Of a stretch of 64,000 nt of DNA, positions 51,217-59,529 are shown piece after piece. Under the pieces are notes generated by a model. That model worked only from the letters and a program-made list of their open reading frames with translations, was not told the origin of the DNA and searched no databases. Made by a program: the position numbers and the translations under genes. Within the stretch, counting starts at the first letter, position 1; every line of letters starts with the position of its first letter. This DNA is from Mycolicibacterium aromaticivorans JS19b1 = JCM 16368 (GTDB taxonomy: Bacteria > Actinomycetota > Actinomycetes > Mycobacteriales > Mycobacteriaceae): contig NZ_JALN02000001.1 of assembly GCF_000559085.1 (NCBI RefSeq), positions 372,001 through 436,000 on the forward strand. Reading direction: 5' to 3'.

Positions 51217-53021
51217 AGTGACTCCTTGAGGGCTTGGATGGGGTGACCGGAATCCTCGCCCGACACTTGCCCACCGGACGGATGGCCCAGCGTCAGAGAG
51301 GTTTCCAGCAACAGGGCGTGGACGAAGGCTTGTGGGAGATTCCCGCGCAACTGGCGCTGTTCGACGTCGTACTCCTCGCACAGCAGTCCTGGTGGTCCGC
51401 AGGCTGCCCGGTTGCGTTCGAAGTAACGCATCGCAGTTACTTCATCGCCGAGCTGGTGGTGCGCCAGCGCCGCCCAGAACCCACACAGCAGGAAGGCGCC
51501 CTCAGCAGCGGCCAGCGGACGGTCGTCGTGGCGGAATCGGTAGACGAATTGGTCATCGACGAGATCGGCACTCAACGCAGCCACGGTGGCGAGGCTGCGC
51601 GGGTCGCGGGCCGGCAGCGCCCCGCGCAATGCGGGTGTGAGCAGTGCGGCATCCATGCGGGAGTCGTCCGGTGCGCGTTGCCAGCGCCCGCTCGGATGCA
51701 CGCAGTCATCGGTGCTGGCCAGGATGGCGTCGGCCAGACCACTCCATCGGCCTCCATCGCGACCGCCGACCTGGCCGGCGATGGCGCGCAAACCAGCGAC
51801 GCAGATCAGTCGAGAATGCGTCCAATGTCGGTTGTCGAGTTCCCAGATCCCGGCATCAGGTTGCTGCCAGCGTTGGGCGATCGCGCCGACCGCCGCGACA
51901 GTGGCGTTGTAAGCATCGGTGTGCAGGTGATCGTGACGGGCGGCGGCGGCGAACAGCAGCAGGGCCTCCCCCAACGCATCGAGTTGGAACTGACAGTTGG
52001 CGTGGTTGCCGAGAATGTCACTGCCGCCGGGATAACCGGGCAGGTGCAGAGAGCGCTGGTTCGGGACAACACCACCATCGATGGTGTAGGCCGGGCGCAG
52101 CTGGGGGCCGTCGGCCAGCAGCCGGTCGGTGACGAAAGCGACGGCGTCGTCCATGAGCGGGTGAGGGCCGTCGACTGCGACTGCTTGCCCGGCATAACAC
52201 TGGTCGCGGATCCAGACGTAGCGGTAGTCATAGTTGCGGCCCTGCTCAGCACGTTCGGGCAGGCTCGTCGTGGCCGCCGCAACCATCCCTCCAGCGGGGG
52301 TGGTCAGCCCGCGCAGAACAGCGTAGGCATGGCGGGCGTCGCGTCGCGCGTTGCTGGCGTGCATCGCGGGAACTGCACGCCGCCAACTGTTTTCCGTGGA
52401 CTCCCACAACATGTCGGGATTCGGGAGGCGACCTTCGGCGGGCTGGTCGGAGATCTCCACGACGAGGTCGTGGGTGCCACCCTCGGGCACCACGAGGCGA
52501 GCGTGCAAGGCTGATCCGCCGTCACCGTGGGCGGGCGTCGCGCCGGGTGCTCCGGACACTCGAATACGCAGGTCGCCGGCGATGGCGTGCCAGCAGCCCT
52601 GCTCGTCTCGGGTCAGATGCGTCATTTGGTCGTGACCGAATCCGGCTGCCGGGCGGAAGTTCATGTCGAGTCGAGCCTCGCCACGGATCGCCATCACCCG
52701 ACGCATCAGCACCGCCCGGTGCGCATCGCCGGGATAGGCCAACGCTTCCCGGCATTCGACGATGCCCTCTGTGCTCACCCAGCGGGATCGCCAGATCAGG
52801 GTGCCGTCCTCGTAGTGGCCACCCCAGACGAACCTCGCCACCGGCGTGAGGGCCCACACGCTGTTACCGCCGATCAAGCTACTGAAGACGGCGTCGTCAG
52901 CCCAACGCGGCGCACACATCCAGGCGATGTCCCCACGCGGCCCGATCAGCGCACCGCGCTGCCCATCGGCCAACAGCGCATACTCGCGTAACACATGAGG
53001 TTCAGGAATCGTCGCGGTCAC
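51213..53021 (-). CDS. GH15 glucoamylase/trehalase
   Basis: A 602-residue glycoside hydrolase family 15 protein. The N-terminal beta-sandwich includes LREYALLADGQRGALIGPRG, and the (alpha/alpha)6 barrel carries the motifs GRNYDYRYVWIRDQCYAGQA, the general acid in DAGIWELDNRHWTHSRL and the general base in LLCEEYDVEQ. Mycobacterial GH15 enzymes include a trehalase, others are glucoamylases; here the specificity is open. There is no signal peptide, so the enzyme is cytoplasmic and would act on trehalose or stored glucan. GTG 53021 overlaps the upstream membrane-protein gene (GTGA). Confidence 0.9.
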   Translation of the reverse strand: MTATIPEPHVLREYALLADGQRGALIGPRGDIAWMCAPRWADDAVFSSLIGGNSVWALTPVARFVWGGHYEDGTLIWRSRWVSTEGIVECREALAYPGDAHRAVLMRRVMAIRGEARLDMNFRPAAGFGHDQMTHLTRDEQGCWHAIAGDLRIRVSGAPGATPAHGDGGSALHARLVVPEGGTHDLVVEISDQPAEGRLPNPDMLWESTENSWRRAVPAMHASNARRDARHAYAVLRGLTTPAGGMVAAATTSLPERAEQGRNYDYRYVWIRDQCYAGQAVAVDGPHPLMDDAVAFVTDRLLADGPQLRPAYTIDGGVVPNQRSLHLPGYPGGSDILGNHANCQFQLDALGEALLLFAAAARHDHLHTDAYNATVAAVGAIAQRWQQPDAGIWELDNRHWTHSRLICVAGLRAIAGQVGGRDGGRWSGLADAILASTDDCVHPSGRWQRAPDDSRMDAALLTPALRGALPARDPRSLATVAALSADLVDDQFVYRFRHDDRPLAAAEGAFLLCGFWAALAHHQLGDEVTAMRYFERNRAACGPPGLLCEEYDVEQRQLRGNLPQAFVHALLLETSLTLGHPSGGQVSGEDSGHPIQALKESL

Positions 53022-53512
53022 GGCCGGCGACTCCGCCGGGCGATCCAGTCCGGACCTTCAATGTGGTTGGGCACGAGCCAGATTGCGACTGCGAAGTTGT
53101 AACAGAACACCAACGCCCACACGAGCAGCACCGGGGTGGTGGAACCGAAGGGGTGTGCATGGTGCACGGCCGCGACCGCGCAGATCACGACGAGCATCGC
53201 CCCGCCGATACTCAACGTCGCTGTGATCACCTGCGCGACGCGACGCCACACCACGGCCACCCCGACGGCGAGGGCCGCGCCGAGCAACGTCCAACCCAAG
53301 GCTGCACTGACTCCGATATCCAGAATGTGAGGACCGGGAGTTCGCGACCCTGCGGTCATGGCCATCACCAAAGTGACTACAGCCAGAACCGCCAGGAGGG
53401 CGGCTTCGGCGGCGAGCATTCTGCGCGCCTCCCGCCAGTGAGGCGGGTTCAAGCTGACTCGTTTCAGATTGTCCGTTTCTCCGGGCACCGGACCCCGGGT
53501 ATCACGCGCCAC
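53018..53512 (-). CDS. Small four-span membrane protein, first gene of operon
   Basis: A 164-residue membrane protein with four predicted spans (about 33-52, 66-88, 93-113 and 125-145) and a basic end (RRSRRP). No known motif was seen. The GTG start at 53512 follows AAGGAG with a good spacing. It opens the leftward operon and is divergent from the MarR gene, with 114 bases between. Confidence 0.72.
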   Translation of the reverse strand: MARDTRGPVPGETDNLKRVSLNPPHWREARRMLAAEAALLAVLAVVTLVMAMTAGSRTPGPHILDIGVSAALGWTLLGAALAVGVAVVWRRVAQVITATLSIGGAMLVVICAVAAVHHAHPFGSTTPVLLVWALVFCYNFAVAIWLVPNHIEGPDWIARRSRRP

Positions 53513-53614
53513 CGCCGCTCCTTCGTCTGCTCGCTCACCCCTTGGACACCGTTTGACCGGAATGGATGATTCCCAAACATGATGATGTGCAGTTTGGTCT
53601 TAGTGCGAACGGGC

Positions 53615-53620
53615 TAGTGT
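53615..53620 (+). promoter_or_regulatory. -10 box of leaderless marR promoter
   Basis: TAGTGT ends six bases before the ATG at 53627, the same geometry as for the P450 genes at 32527 and 59530, with no Shine-Dalgarno sequence. Confidence 0.45.
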
Positions 53621-53626
53621 GCACGC

Positions 53627-54163
53627 ATGGAACCTTCCGGCCACACCCGGACGAGCCGCGATTACGTGGGTGGCACCGGCAGGTATGCCGATCAGCTCGA
53701 ACACGCCACCCGCGGACTGTTCGCGCTCAACCTGGTCGTTCTCGAGGAGTCGGTCAAACGCATCGGTATGGCTCCATTGCGCGCTCTCCAATCGCTTCAG
53801 CGACTGGGCCCCAGCCTGGTCACCGAAATGGGCGTTGACCTCGGGCTCGCGCCATCGAGTGCAAGCCGCCTCAGTGACCGACTGGCCGACGCAGGGCTGA
53901 TCAGTCGCGGTGTGGCGCCACACAATCGGCGGGCCACGCTGCTGGAACTCACCCCCGCGGGCCAAGCCATCCTCGACGACCTGAGCCACCACCGCATGAC
54001 GCTGTTCGAGAACGTCACCGAAGCAATGGATCCCGATGACCGCGCTGCGCTGCTGCGCGGCACCGCGGCCTTCACCGCCGCCTACCGGCAACTCGCCGCA
54101 CAACATCGTGACGACCACCCCGCCGACCAGGAGCACCACGGTGACGACGGGTCGACAACCTGA
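53627..54163 (+). CDS. MarR family transcriptional regulator
   Basis: A 178-residue winged-helix regulator of the MarR family. The DNA-binding part is LAPSSASRLSDRLADAGLIS followed by the wing RGVAPHNRRATLLELTPAG. An N-terminal extension of about 30 residues precedes the first helix. It is divergent from the long leftward operon beginning at 53512 and is its most likely regulator. The message seems leaderless. Confidence 0.88.
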   Translation: MEPSGHTRTSRDYVGGTGRYADQLEHATRGLFALNLVVLEESVKRIGMAPLRALQSLQRLGPSLVTEMGVDLGLAPSSASRLSDRLADAGLISRGVAPHNRRATLLELTPAGQAILDDLSHHRMTLFENVTEAMDPDDRAALLRGTAAFTAAYRQLAAQHRDDHPADQEHHGDDGSTT

Positions 54164-54195
54164 ACGCCTCCCCAGAGCCAACAACCGCCAGTACT

Positions 54196-54209
54196 GGGGC
54201 CGTTGCCCC
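54196..54209. terminator. Short GC hairpin between convergent genes
   Basis: GGGGC-CGTT-GCCCC, a perfect five-base-pair stem with a four-base loop in the 51-base gap between the MarR gene and the convergent FAD monooxygenase. There is no T tract, as is common for mycobacterial terminators, so this is a weak call. Confidence 0.35.
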
Positions 54210-54214
54210 GAGGT

Positions 54215-55393
54215 TCACATCGCGTAGGCCGGTAGGTCGAACTCGTCCCGCAGATCGCGGCGCAGAAACAGATCCGCGCGCGGAAGCACATCGAGGGTGT
54301 TCATGACGAGATCGCGGAACCAAATGCCCAGTCGGGTTCGGGTGGCGAAGACGGGAAGGAATCGCTCGGCGCTTTTCTGTTTGCCTTCGACGAAGGTGCG
54401 CAGGCGTGCTTCGTAGCGGTCGAAAGCGCTCCGATAATCACTGCCGGCCCGATGTAGTTCGCCGGCAAGCACATAGGCCTCCGTCATCGCCAGACCGGTG
54501 CCTTCGCCTGCGAACAGCGATACGCAGGCGGCCGCATCACCGACGAGCACTGCACGTCCTCGAGACCAGCGATCGAGGCGGATCTGGCTGACGACGTCGA
54601 AGTACAGGTCGCCGACGCCGTCGAGGGCGGCGAGGATGCGCGCGCACTCACCGCCCATATCGGCGAAGTGGCGGCGAAGTAGCGCGGTGCGGGCCGCCGT
54701 GTCGCCGGGGTCGCGCGGACGCGAGCACCGAAGTATGAACAGAAACATGGTTCGGTTGTCCCGCAGTGAGAACCGACCGATGGATCGGCCAGGCTCGGAG
54801 TAGGTGACGTAGACAAGCTCATCCCGCGGGCGATAACCGTCGACGACGCAGGCGGCAACCTCATACCCCAGATAGTGTTCGACGGTCGAATCAGCGCCGA
54901 GCGCCAGCCTGCGCACGTTGGAGTGCAGACCGTCCGCACCGACCACAAGGTCGAACTCGCGAAAGTTGGCCCGCTCGAAGCTGATACCGACACCGCCGGC
55001 GTGTGTGTCGACCGCCGTGATGCTGTCATCGAAGATCACTTCGACATCGTTTTCGATTGTCGCATAGACGGCCGCAGCAAGATCGCCACGCGGAATGCTG
55101 GTGAATTGATCTCCCACCGCCCGCCGGAATCCGTCCACACTCAACGATCCGCGCGTTCGCCCATCGGGACGGGCCGAGCGGATCGACCGGACCTGGTAGC
55201 CACGTTCGCGCACAGTCGCCTCGATGCCCATGCGTTGCGCGACCCGGAAACCCACCCCCCAGAAGTCGATCACGTAGCCGCCGGTGCGAAATCGTGGTGC
55301 GCGCTCGATCAGCGTTGGCTGGTGTCCGCTGCGGTGCAACCAATATGCCAGCGTAGGGCCGGCTACACCGGCGCCGCTGATCGCTACCTTCAT
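54215..55393 (-). CDS. FAD-dependent monooxygenase
   Basis: A 392-residue group A flavoprotein monooxygenase of the PHBH/TetX fold. The FAD motif GAGVAGPTL is at 7-15, the DG motif VVGADGLHSNVRRLA follows at mid-protein, and the GD motif VLVGDAAACVSLFAGEGTGL closes the FAD site. Such enzymes use NAD(P)H to hydroxylate or oxidise aromatic or polyketide substrates. ATG 55393 follows GAGGTAGGC. The substrate is unknown. Confidence 0.9.
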   Translation of the reverse strand: MKVAISGAGVAGPTLAYWLHRSGHQPTLIERAPRFRTGGYVIDFWGVGFRVAQRMGIEATVRERGYQVRSIRSARPDGRTRGSLSVDGFRRAVGDQFTSIPRGDLAAAVYATIENDVEVIFDDSITAVDTHAGGVGISFERANFREFDLVVGADGLHSNVRRLALGADSTVEHYLGYEVAACVVDGYRPRDELVYVTYSEPGRSIGRFSLRDNRTMFLFILRCSRPRDPGDTAARTALLRRHFADMGGECARILAALDGVGDLYFDVVSQIRLDRWSRGRAVLVGDAAACVSLFAGEGTGLAMTEAYVLAGELHRAGSDYRSAFDRYEARLRTFVEGKQKSAERFLPVFATRTRLGIWFRDLVMNTLDVLPRADLFLRRDLRDEFDLPAYAM

Positions 55394-55621
55394 GCCTACC
55401 TCGCGACTATTGGAGAGTCGGTGAATTGCGACCTGACAGCGGACCTGGTCAGCACGGGTGAGTGGGGGCGGTATCAGCTGCGATGATCCCACGACAAGGT
55501 AGCACTATGCAATAGTTGTCATGTGCGGCTAGGCGTGGAAGTCGGTTCCGGTTGCGCTCGTGCCCTGCGGGGGGCTAACTGGTCCCGGCTCCGGTTATCC
55601 GGCATGCGAGAGGATTTCGGC

Positions 55622-56644
55622 ATGTCGCGGGCCCGCTCTCTGGCCGCCGCGCTGACGGCGGCAGCTGTGGTGTCGGGCGCCTGTGACGCCACGGTCCCCG
55701 ATCGCGGCGCGGCCGTCGACCGTTTGGTGCAGCAGATTTCTGCCATGCCAGGCGTCCGAACGATCGGCCATACGTTCAACAACAGGCCCGCGCAAGACAT
55801 GGTCAACTTCACCATCGACGTCGAGGTGCACGATGGCGTCGCTGGTGAGAAGATCGCAGCCATCACGTCGCACTACCTGACTGCTCTAGGTAGTGGCAGA
55901 TTCCGCGGTTACAGCGCCGAGCTCGATCTGCGACACGGCCGGAGCATCTTCGCCGTCGACAGCGGGAAACAAACGATTGCCAACGCCCACCAAATTGTCC
56001 AGCAGGCCCTGGACTGGGTGCGGCTGCGCAACGAGTTTCGTTTGGCGACAGTCGAATTACGCGCCACCATCGTTCATCCCTCCGCGCCTCTCGCGGAGCA
56101 GGACGGCGGCCATTCGAACGTGGCGAGCGTCGCGTTGGCCGATCCATCCGATTTCACCAGTGTCGGCGATGTCGCGACAGTGTTGTCCACGAAATTCGCC
56201 GGACTCGCCGAGATGGCGTGGACGATCTCAGCCGGCCGACTTCACCCGGCGGAGATGTCCTTCTCGCGGCGGTATCCCACCGCCGCCGAACTCGACGCGT
56301 GGACCCGCGTCAACACCGATCAGTCGATCCCCCATATCGATGCGCTCCGGATCAACTGGTCGACGACTCCGCCAGTGTGGTTCTCGGAGAAGACAACCCA
56401 ATCGCACGACGTGTCCGCAGCTCTTGAGCTGGCTGACCGGCATTTGCCGATCGTCGCCACGCTGCCCGCGCCGGTTCTTTACACTGCCAGTGACCAACTG
56501 TCCGGCCATATCGGCGCCAGCGGCTACGCTCGTGGCCCAGTCGTCATCACCGTCGGTGGATGTACGCCACGAGATCCTTTGGTGTACAGCCCAATCCCTG
56601 CGGAACGCGCACTCATTGACAAGTATGCGCGGTGCCGAGGCTAA
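55622..56644 (+). CDS. Probable exported or lipid-anchored protein, unknown
   Basis: A 340-residue protein beginning with a basic, alanine-rich signal (SRARSLAAALTAAAVVSGAC) whose cysteine sits in an imperfect lipobox (SGAC). The rest is soluble in character, with no domain I recognise; one block (FSRRYPTAAELDAWTRVNTD) is unusually polar. ATG 55622 is favoured by AGAGGA upstream; ATG 55604 and open frame to 55523 are alternatives. It is divergent from the monooxygenase. Confidence 0.65.
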   Translation: MSRARSLAAALTAAAVVSGACDATVPDRGAAVDRLVQQISAMPGVRTIGHTFNNRPAQDMVNFTIDVEVHDGVAGEKIAAITSHYLTALGSGRFRGYSAELDLRHGRSIFAVDSGKQTIANAHQIVQQALDWVRLRNEFRLATVELRATIVHPSAPLAEQDGGHSNVASVALADPSDFTSVGDVATVLSTKFAGLAEMAWTISAGRLHPAEMSFSRRYPTAAELDAWTRVNTDQSIPHIDALRINWSTTPPVWFSEKTTQSHDVSAALELADRHLPIVATLPAPVLYTASDQLSGHIGASGYARGPVVITVGGCTPRDPLVYSPIPAERALIDKYARCRG

Positions 56645-56770
56645 CGATCGCTGCGGGTGATCCGATCGTGTTGACGGCTTTCGACGCTCGCCTATGCACA
56701 TCTGCCATAGTTTCAGTGAGCGGGAGTTCCCCTTACTGGCAAAATAGCTCCGAAAGACTGGAGGGATGTC

Positions 56771-57247
56771 ATGCCGGACGCAGCGGACTCGACCGACGCC
56801 GTCACCGACGCGTTGCTGACAGCGTCTCGACTACTCGTAGCGATGTCGGCGCGCTCGATAGCCGAAGTCGACGAAACCATCACGATCCCCCAATTCCGCA
56901 CGCTCGTCATCCTCTCGACTCGGCCTCCGGTGAACCTCGCCACGTTGGCCGGCCTGCTCGACGTCGCACCGTCCACCACAGGGCGGATGGTCGACAGATT
57001 GGTCACGGCGGGCCTGATTGATCGCCAACCGCATCCGGAGTCCCGCCGTGAACTTGTCGTGGAGCTGACCGCTCGCGGCCGAGAGGTCGTCAAAGCCGTG
57101 ACTGCCCACCGCCGTGACGAGATAGCCCAAGTGGTGAGAAAGATGCCCCCGCGCGAACGGCACGGCCTGGTCCGCGCTCTGGCCGCATTCACCGACGCCG
57201 GTGGCGAAACGGCCGCGGTCGCCAACCTGGATGCCCAGACGTTCTGA
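56771..57247 (+). CDS. MarR family transcriptional regulator
   Basis: A 158-residue MarR regulator. The recognition helix region is LLDVAPSTTGRMVDRLVTAG, followed by the wing DRQPHPESRRELVVELTARG. GGAGGG precedes the ATG. It stands alone between the unknown exported protein and the tRNA genes, so its target is not evident. Confidence 0.9.
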   Translation: MPDAADSTDAVTDALLTASRLLVAMSARSIAEVDETITIPQFRTLVILSTRPPVNLATLAGLLDVAPSTTGRMVDRLVTAGLIDRQPHPESRRELVVELTARGREVVKAVTAHRRDEIAQVVRKMPPRERHGLVRALAAFTDAGGETAAVANLDAQTF

Positions 57248-57276
57248 ATCTGATCGTGTGCGACGAGGCCTTTGTG

Positions 57277-57351
57277 TGGTGGTCCCGGCTGGTATCGAAC
57301 CAGCGACCTTCCGCGTGTGAGGCGGACGCTCTCCCACTGAGCTACGAGACC
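57277..57351 (-). tRNA. tRNA-Val (anticodon CAC)
   Basis: Reads on the minus strand with acceptor GGTCTCG paired to CGGGACC (one G-T pair), D arm GCTCAGTGGGAGAGC, anticodon stem-loop with CAC in a seven-base loop, and T arm GCTGG/CCAGC around TTCGATA. The 3' CCA is encoded. Confidence 0.93.
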
Positions 57352-57526
57352 CGGTGCGCGCGCACCATGAGAATGGTGCCCGATTCGCCGAGGACGAACA
57401 TTATCACGGCACACCCGTCCGGCCAGAATGCGCTCGTCGCGGCGCCGCGGCGAGGGGATTTGTGCGGCTTCGCCTACGTCGACTATTGTCGTCCTTCGCA
57501 GCGGGCGACGATTTCGTCCGAAGCGC

Positions 57527-57599
57527 GCGGATGTAGCGCAGTTGGTAGCGCATCACCTTGCCAAGGTGAGGGTCGCGGGTTCGAATCCCGTCATCCGCT
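57527..57599 (+). tRNA. tRNA-Gly (anticodon GCC)
   Basis: Acceptor GCGGATG pairs with CATCCGC, the anticodon loop shows GCC between the stem arms TCACC and GGTGA, and the T loop is TTCGAAT. The CCA end is not encoded. Confidence 0.93.
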
Positions 57600-57629
57600 C
57601 GAAGGTGCAAGTGCGGCATCAGACCCAAC

Positions 57630-57703
57630 GGTGGAGTGGCCGAGTGGTGAGGCAACGGCCTGCAAAGCCGTGCACACGGGTTCGATTCCCGTCTCCACCT
57701 CCA
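57630..57703 (+). tRNA. tRNA-Cys (anticodon GCA)
   Basis: Acceptor GGTGGAG pairs with CTCCACC, the anticodon GCA lies in the loop of CGGCC...GGCCG-like arms (ACGGC/GCCGT), and the T loop is TTCGATT. The CCA end is encoded at 57701-57703. Confidence 0.93.
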
Positions 57704-57716
57704 AGAGATTGGTCCC

Positions 57717-57791
57717 GCGCGATTAGCTCAGCGGGAGAGCGCTTCCCTGACACGGAAGAGGTCACTGGTTCAATCCCAGTATCGCGCACCA
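57717..57791 (+). tRNA. tRNA-Val (anticodon GAC)
   Basis: Acceptor GCGCGAT pairs with ATCGCGC, the D arm is GCTCAGCGGGAGAGC, the anticodon GAC lies between TTCC and GGAA stem halves, and the T loop is TTCAATC. CCA is encoded at 57789-57791. It completes a Gly-Cys-Val array that is probably one transcript. Confidence 0.93.
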
Positions 57792-57888
57792 CGATTGACG
57801 CAATGTGTTCCTGTTCCTTGCCCGGAACTCTGAAGTCCGGCGACCGTTCCGGACCGAGACGGTCACCACCGCATCCGGGCCCGCAGCG

Positions 57889-58650
57889 TCAGGGAAATTG
57901 CTTCCGGTATTGCGCGGCCGAATCATCGCGGACAGCCACCGAGAAGTCCATGCGCTCGTCTCGCAGGTAGCCTGTGACGCCAAGCGCCGCGGCAAGTCCA
58001 CCCGCCACCCATGCCGTCCACGCGGTGCTCTCCCCCGTGAATCCAGCTGCCCACGGCGACAAGAGCAGCGCGAATCCCACGATGGCGAGTGTCAGGAAAT
58101 CGTGGGTAGGTTCCGACGCGAGCAGCGACCAAACCGCGATCACAGCGATCATGCCGCCAAGACCAACGGTCACTGCGGTCCCAGCTGCGCTCGAGCGGAA
58201 GGCAAGACCTAAGAGCACAGTCGCGACGCTCACACCCAACGCCAGCCGCCCGATCAGATAGCTCCAGCGGTGCCGAAGCCGTTGGCTGTCGCCCAACTCA
58301 TTGACCCCGTACTCGGTCGGCGTTTTGTCATGAAGCCAGCCAACGCCGCCGAGGATTGTGGCCACACCACCAGCCACCCAGCACGTCCATGACGCCCCCC
58401 GGTCATAGCTGAAGCCGTTGCCGATGAACGGAGCGACGAACATGGCCAGACCAACCACGAGCAAGCCCCAATGGTCGGGAGCTCGATTGTGGGCGAGCAC
58501 CGACAGCGCCCCGAAGAAGGCGATGAACGATCCGAAACCGAACGCGAATCCCTGCCCGACCTGAGTCGAACTGACCACAAACGCCGACACCGCCGCGCAG
58601 ACGCCGATACCTACTGCCACCCAGCCGATCCACCGCCCAGAACTAGTCAT
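57889..58650 (-). CDS. SPW-repeat membrane protein
   Basis: A 253-residue membrane protein with about eight hydrophobic spans arranged as two repeats. The second repeat has LLLSPWAAGFTGESTAWTAW, the SPW motif that names this family, and the first repeat has the related FVAPFIGNGFSYDRGASW. The linker between them is charged (LHDKTPTEYGVNELGDSQRL). The function is unknown. ATG 58650 is chosen; a short upstream extension is possible. Confidence 0.78.
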   Translation of the reverse strand: MTSSGRWIGWVAVGIGVCAAVSAFVVSSTQVGQGFAFGFGSFIAFFGALSVLAHNRAPDHWGLLVVGLAMFVAPFIGNGFSYDRGASWTCWVAGGVATILGGVGWLHDKTPTEYGVNELGDSQRLRHRWSYLIGRLALGVSVATVLLGLAFRSSAAGTAVTVGLGGMIAVIAVWSLLASEPTHDFLTLAIVGFALLLSPWAAGFTGESTAWTAWVAGGLAAALGVTGYLRDERMDFSVAVRDDSAAQYRKQFP

Positions 58651-58936
58651 AACCACAACCAACACCCGTTGCCTGCGGAGCTGCTAGGGCATTTCGGCCA
58701 TAGTTCCGGGTGCGCCCGGAACCCTGCGCAGCATCTGGCAGTCAGCCGCCCGGCCGCGGCGCACCAAGCGGGTCAGGAACGCACGGACCTGGCTCGGCCC
58801 GCGTCCTGTCCGCACGCAGGCGTCGGAAATTGTTGACCCGCGCCCGTCGTGAATTCTCTTCGCGGGCGTGCCGATACCGCTCCACCGCCGGGCCGGTCTC
58901 GATCCGACCGACAGCCTTCGCCGATAGCCGCGCCGG

Positions 58937-59446
58937 CTAAGCGCGCTCAGCCGTCATGTTCATATCGACAGTGCCCTGGCACGCGCCGCTGATGATCTCG
59001 GTGTGCATGGTGCCGGACAGGGATCCGTCGGCTTGAGGGGTGTACCGCACCTCAGCGTGGGCCGGATTCCACTGGACCGTCTCGTCGGGCATCAGGCACT
59101 GCCATTGAAAGTCGCTGGCTTGCGTCCACGATGACCCATCCCAGGTGAACTGGACAGGCTGCGGAACCGTCGGGTTGCTCGGCGGAGGACCGCTCGTGAT
59201 GGTGGCGGTGCACTTGCCGTTCGCGCAGTTCGATTGGAAGCCATAGGTTTCGGTGTGCTGTTGTTCTGGCTGACCGGCGGCCATACTCGTTCCGGCTTTG
59301 GGTCCGACGATGAAGGTGATCGCGTACTCGCCGTTCCAGGACGCTGAGTCGGCTGAGGCAATCGGGGCGAGCCAAAGCGCGATCGCAGCCGGCGCGGCGA
59401 ACAACCCGACGACGGTGCTCAAGCTGCCACGATTGGTGTGAGCCAT
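58937..59446 (-). CDS. Secreted protein of unknown function
   Basis: A 169-residue protein with a clear signal peptide (VVGLFAAPAAIALWLAPIAS, cleavage near ASA-DS) and a beta-rich mature part with four cysteines (SNCANGKC, WQCLMPDE, SGACQG). It resembles a family of short exported mycobacterial proteins, but I cannot name it. It is divergent from the P450 at 59530 across 83 bases. Confidence 0.72.
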   Translation of the reverse strand: MAHTNRGSLSTVVGLFAAPAAIALWLAPIASADSASWNGEYAITFIVGPKAGTSMAAGQPEQQHTETYGFQSNCANGKCTATITSGPPPSNPTVPQPVQFTWDGSSWTQASDFQWQCLMPDETVQWNPAHAEVRYTPQADGSLSGTMHTEIISGACQGTVDMNMTAERA

Positions 59447-59517
59447 CGCTGAATACTAGAGCCGAGGCAAACAAGACCAGTAGTCTTAAAAATGGTCCGC
59501 GCTGTCGCGTCCAGTCG

Positions 59518-59523
59518 TAGGCT
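59518..59523 (+). promoter_or_regulatory. -10 box of leaderless P450 promoter
   Basis: TAGGCT ends six bases before the ATG at 59530, and no Shine-Dalgarno sequence is present. This is the spacing expected for a leaderless transcript. Confidence 0.5.
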
Positions 59524-59529
59524 CCCAGC

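Noticed and set aside
55504..55516. ACTAT-N3-ATAGT inverted repeat between the monooxygenase and the exported protein
   Set aside because: Arms of only five bases, expected by chance in a window this size, and no adjacent regulator.
57527..57791. tRNA array as a possible integration site for a mobile element
   Set aside because: No integrase gene or duplicated tRNA end was seen on either side.
58651..58936. Possible decayed gene between the SPW protein and the secreted protein
   Set aside because: Frames were read on both strands; stops are frequent and no known family was recognised.
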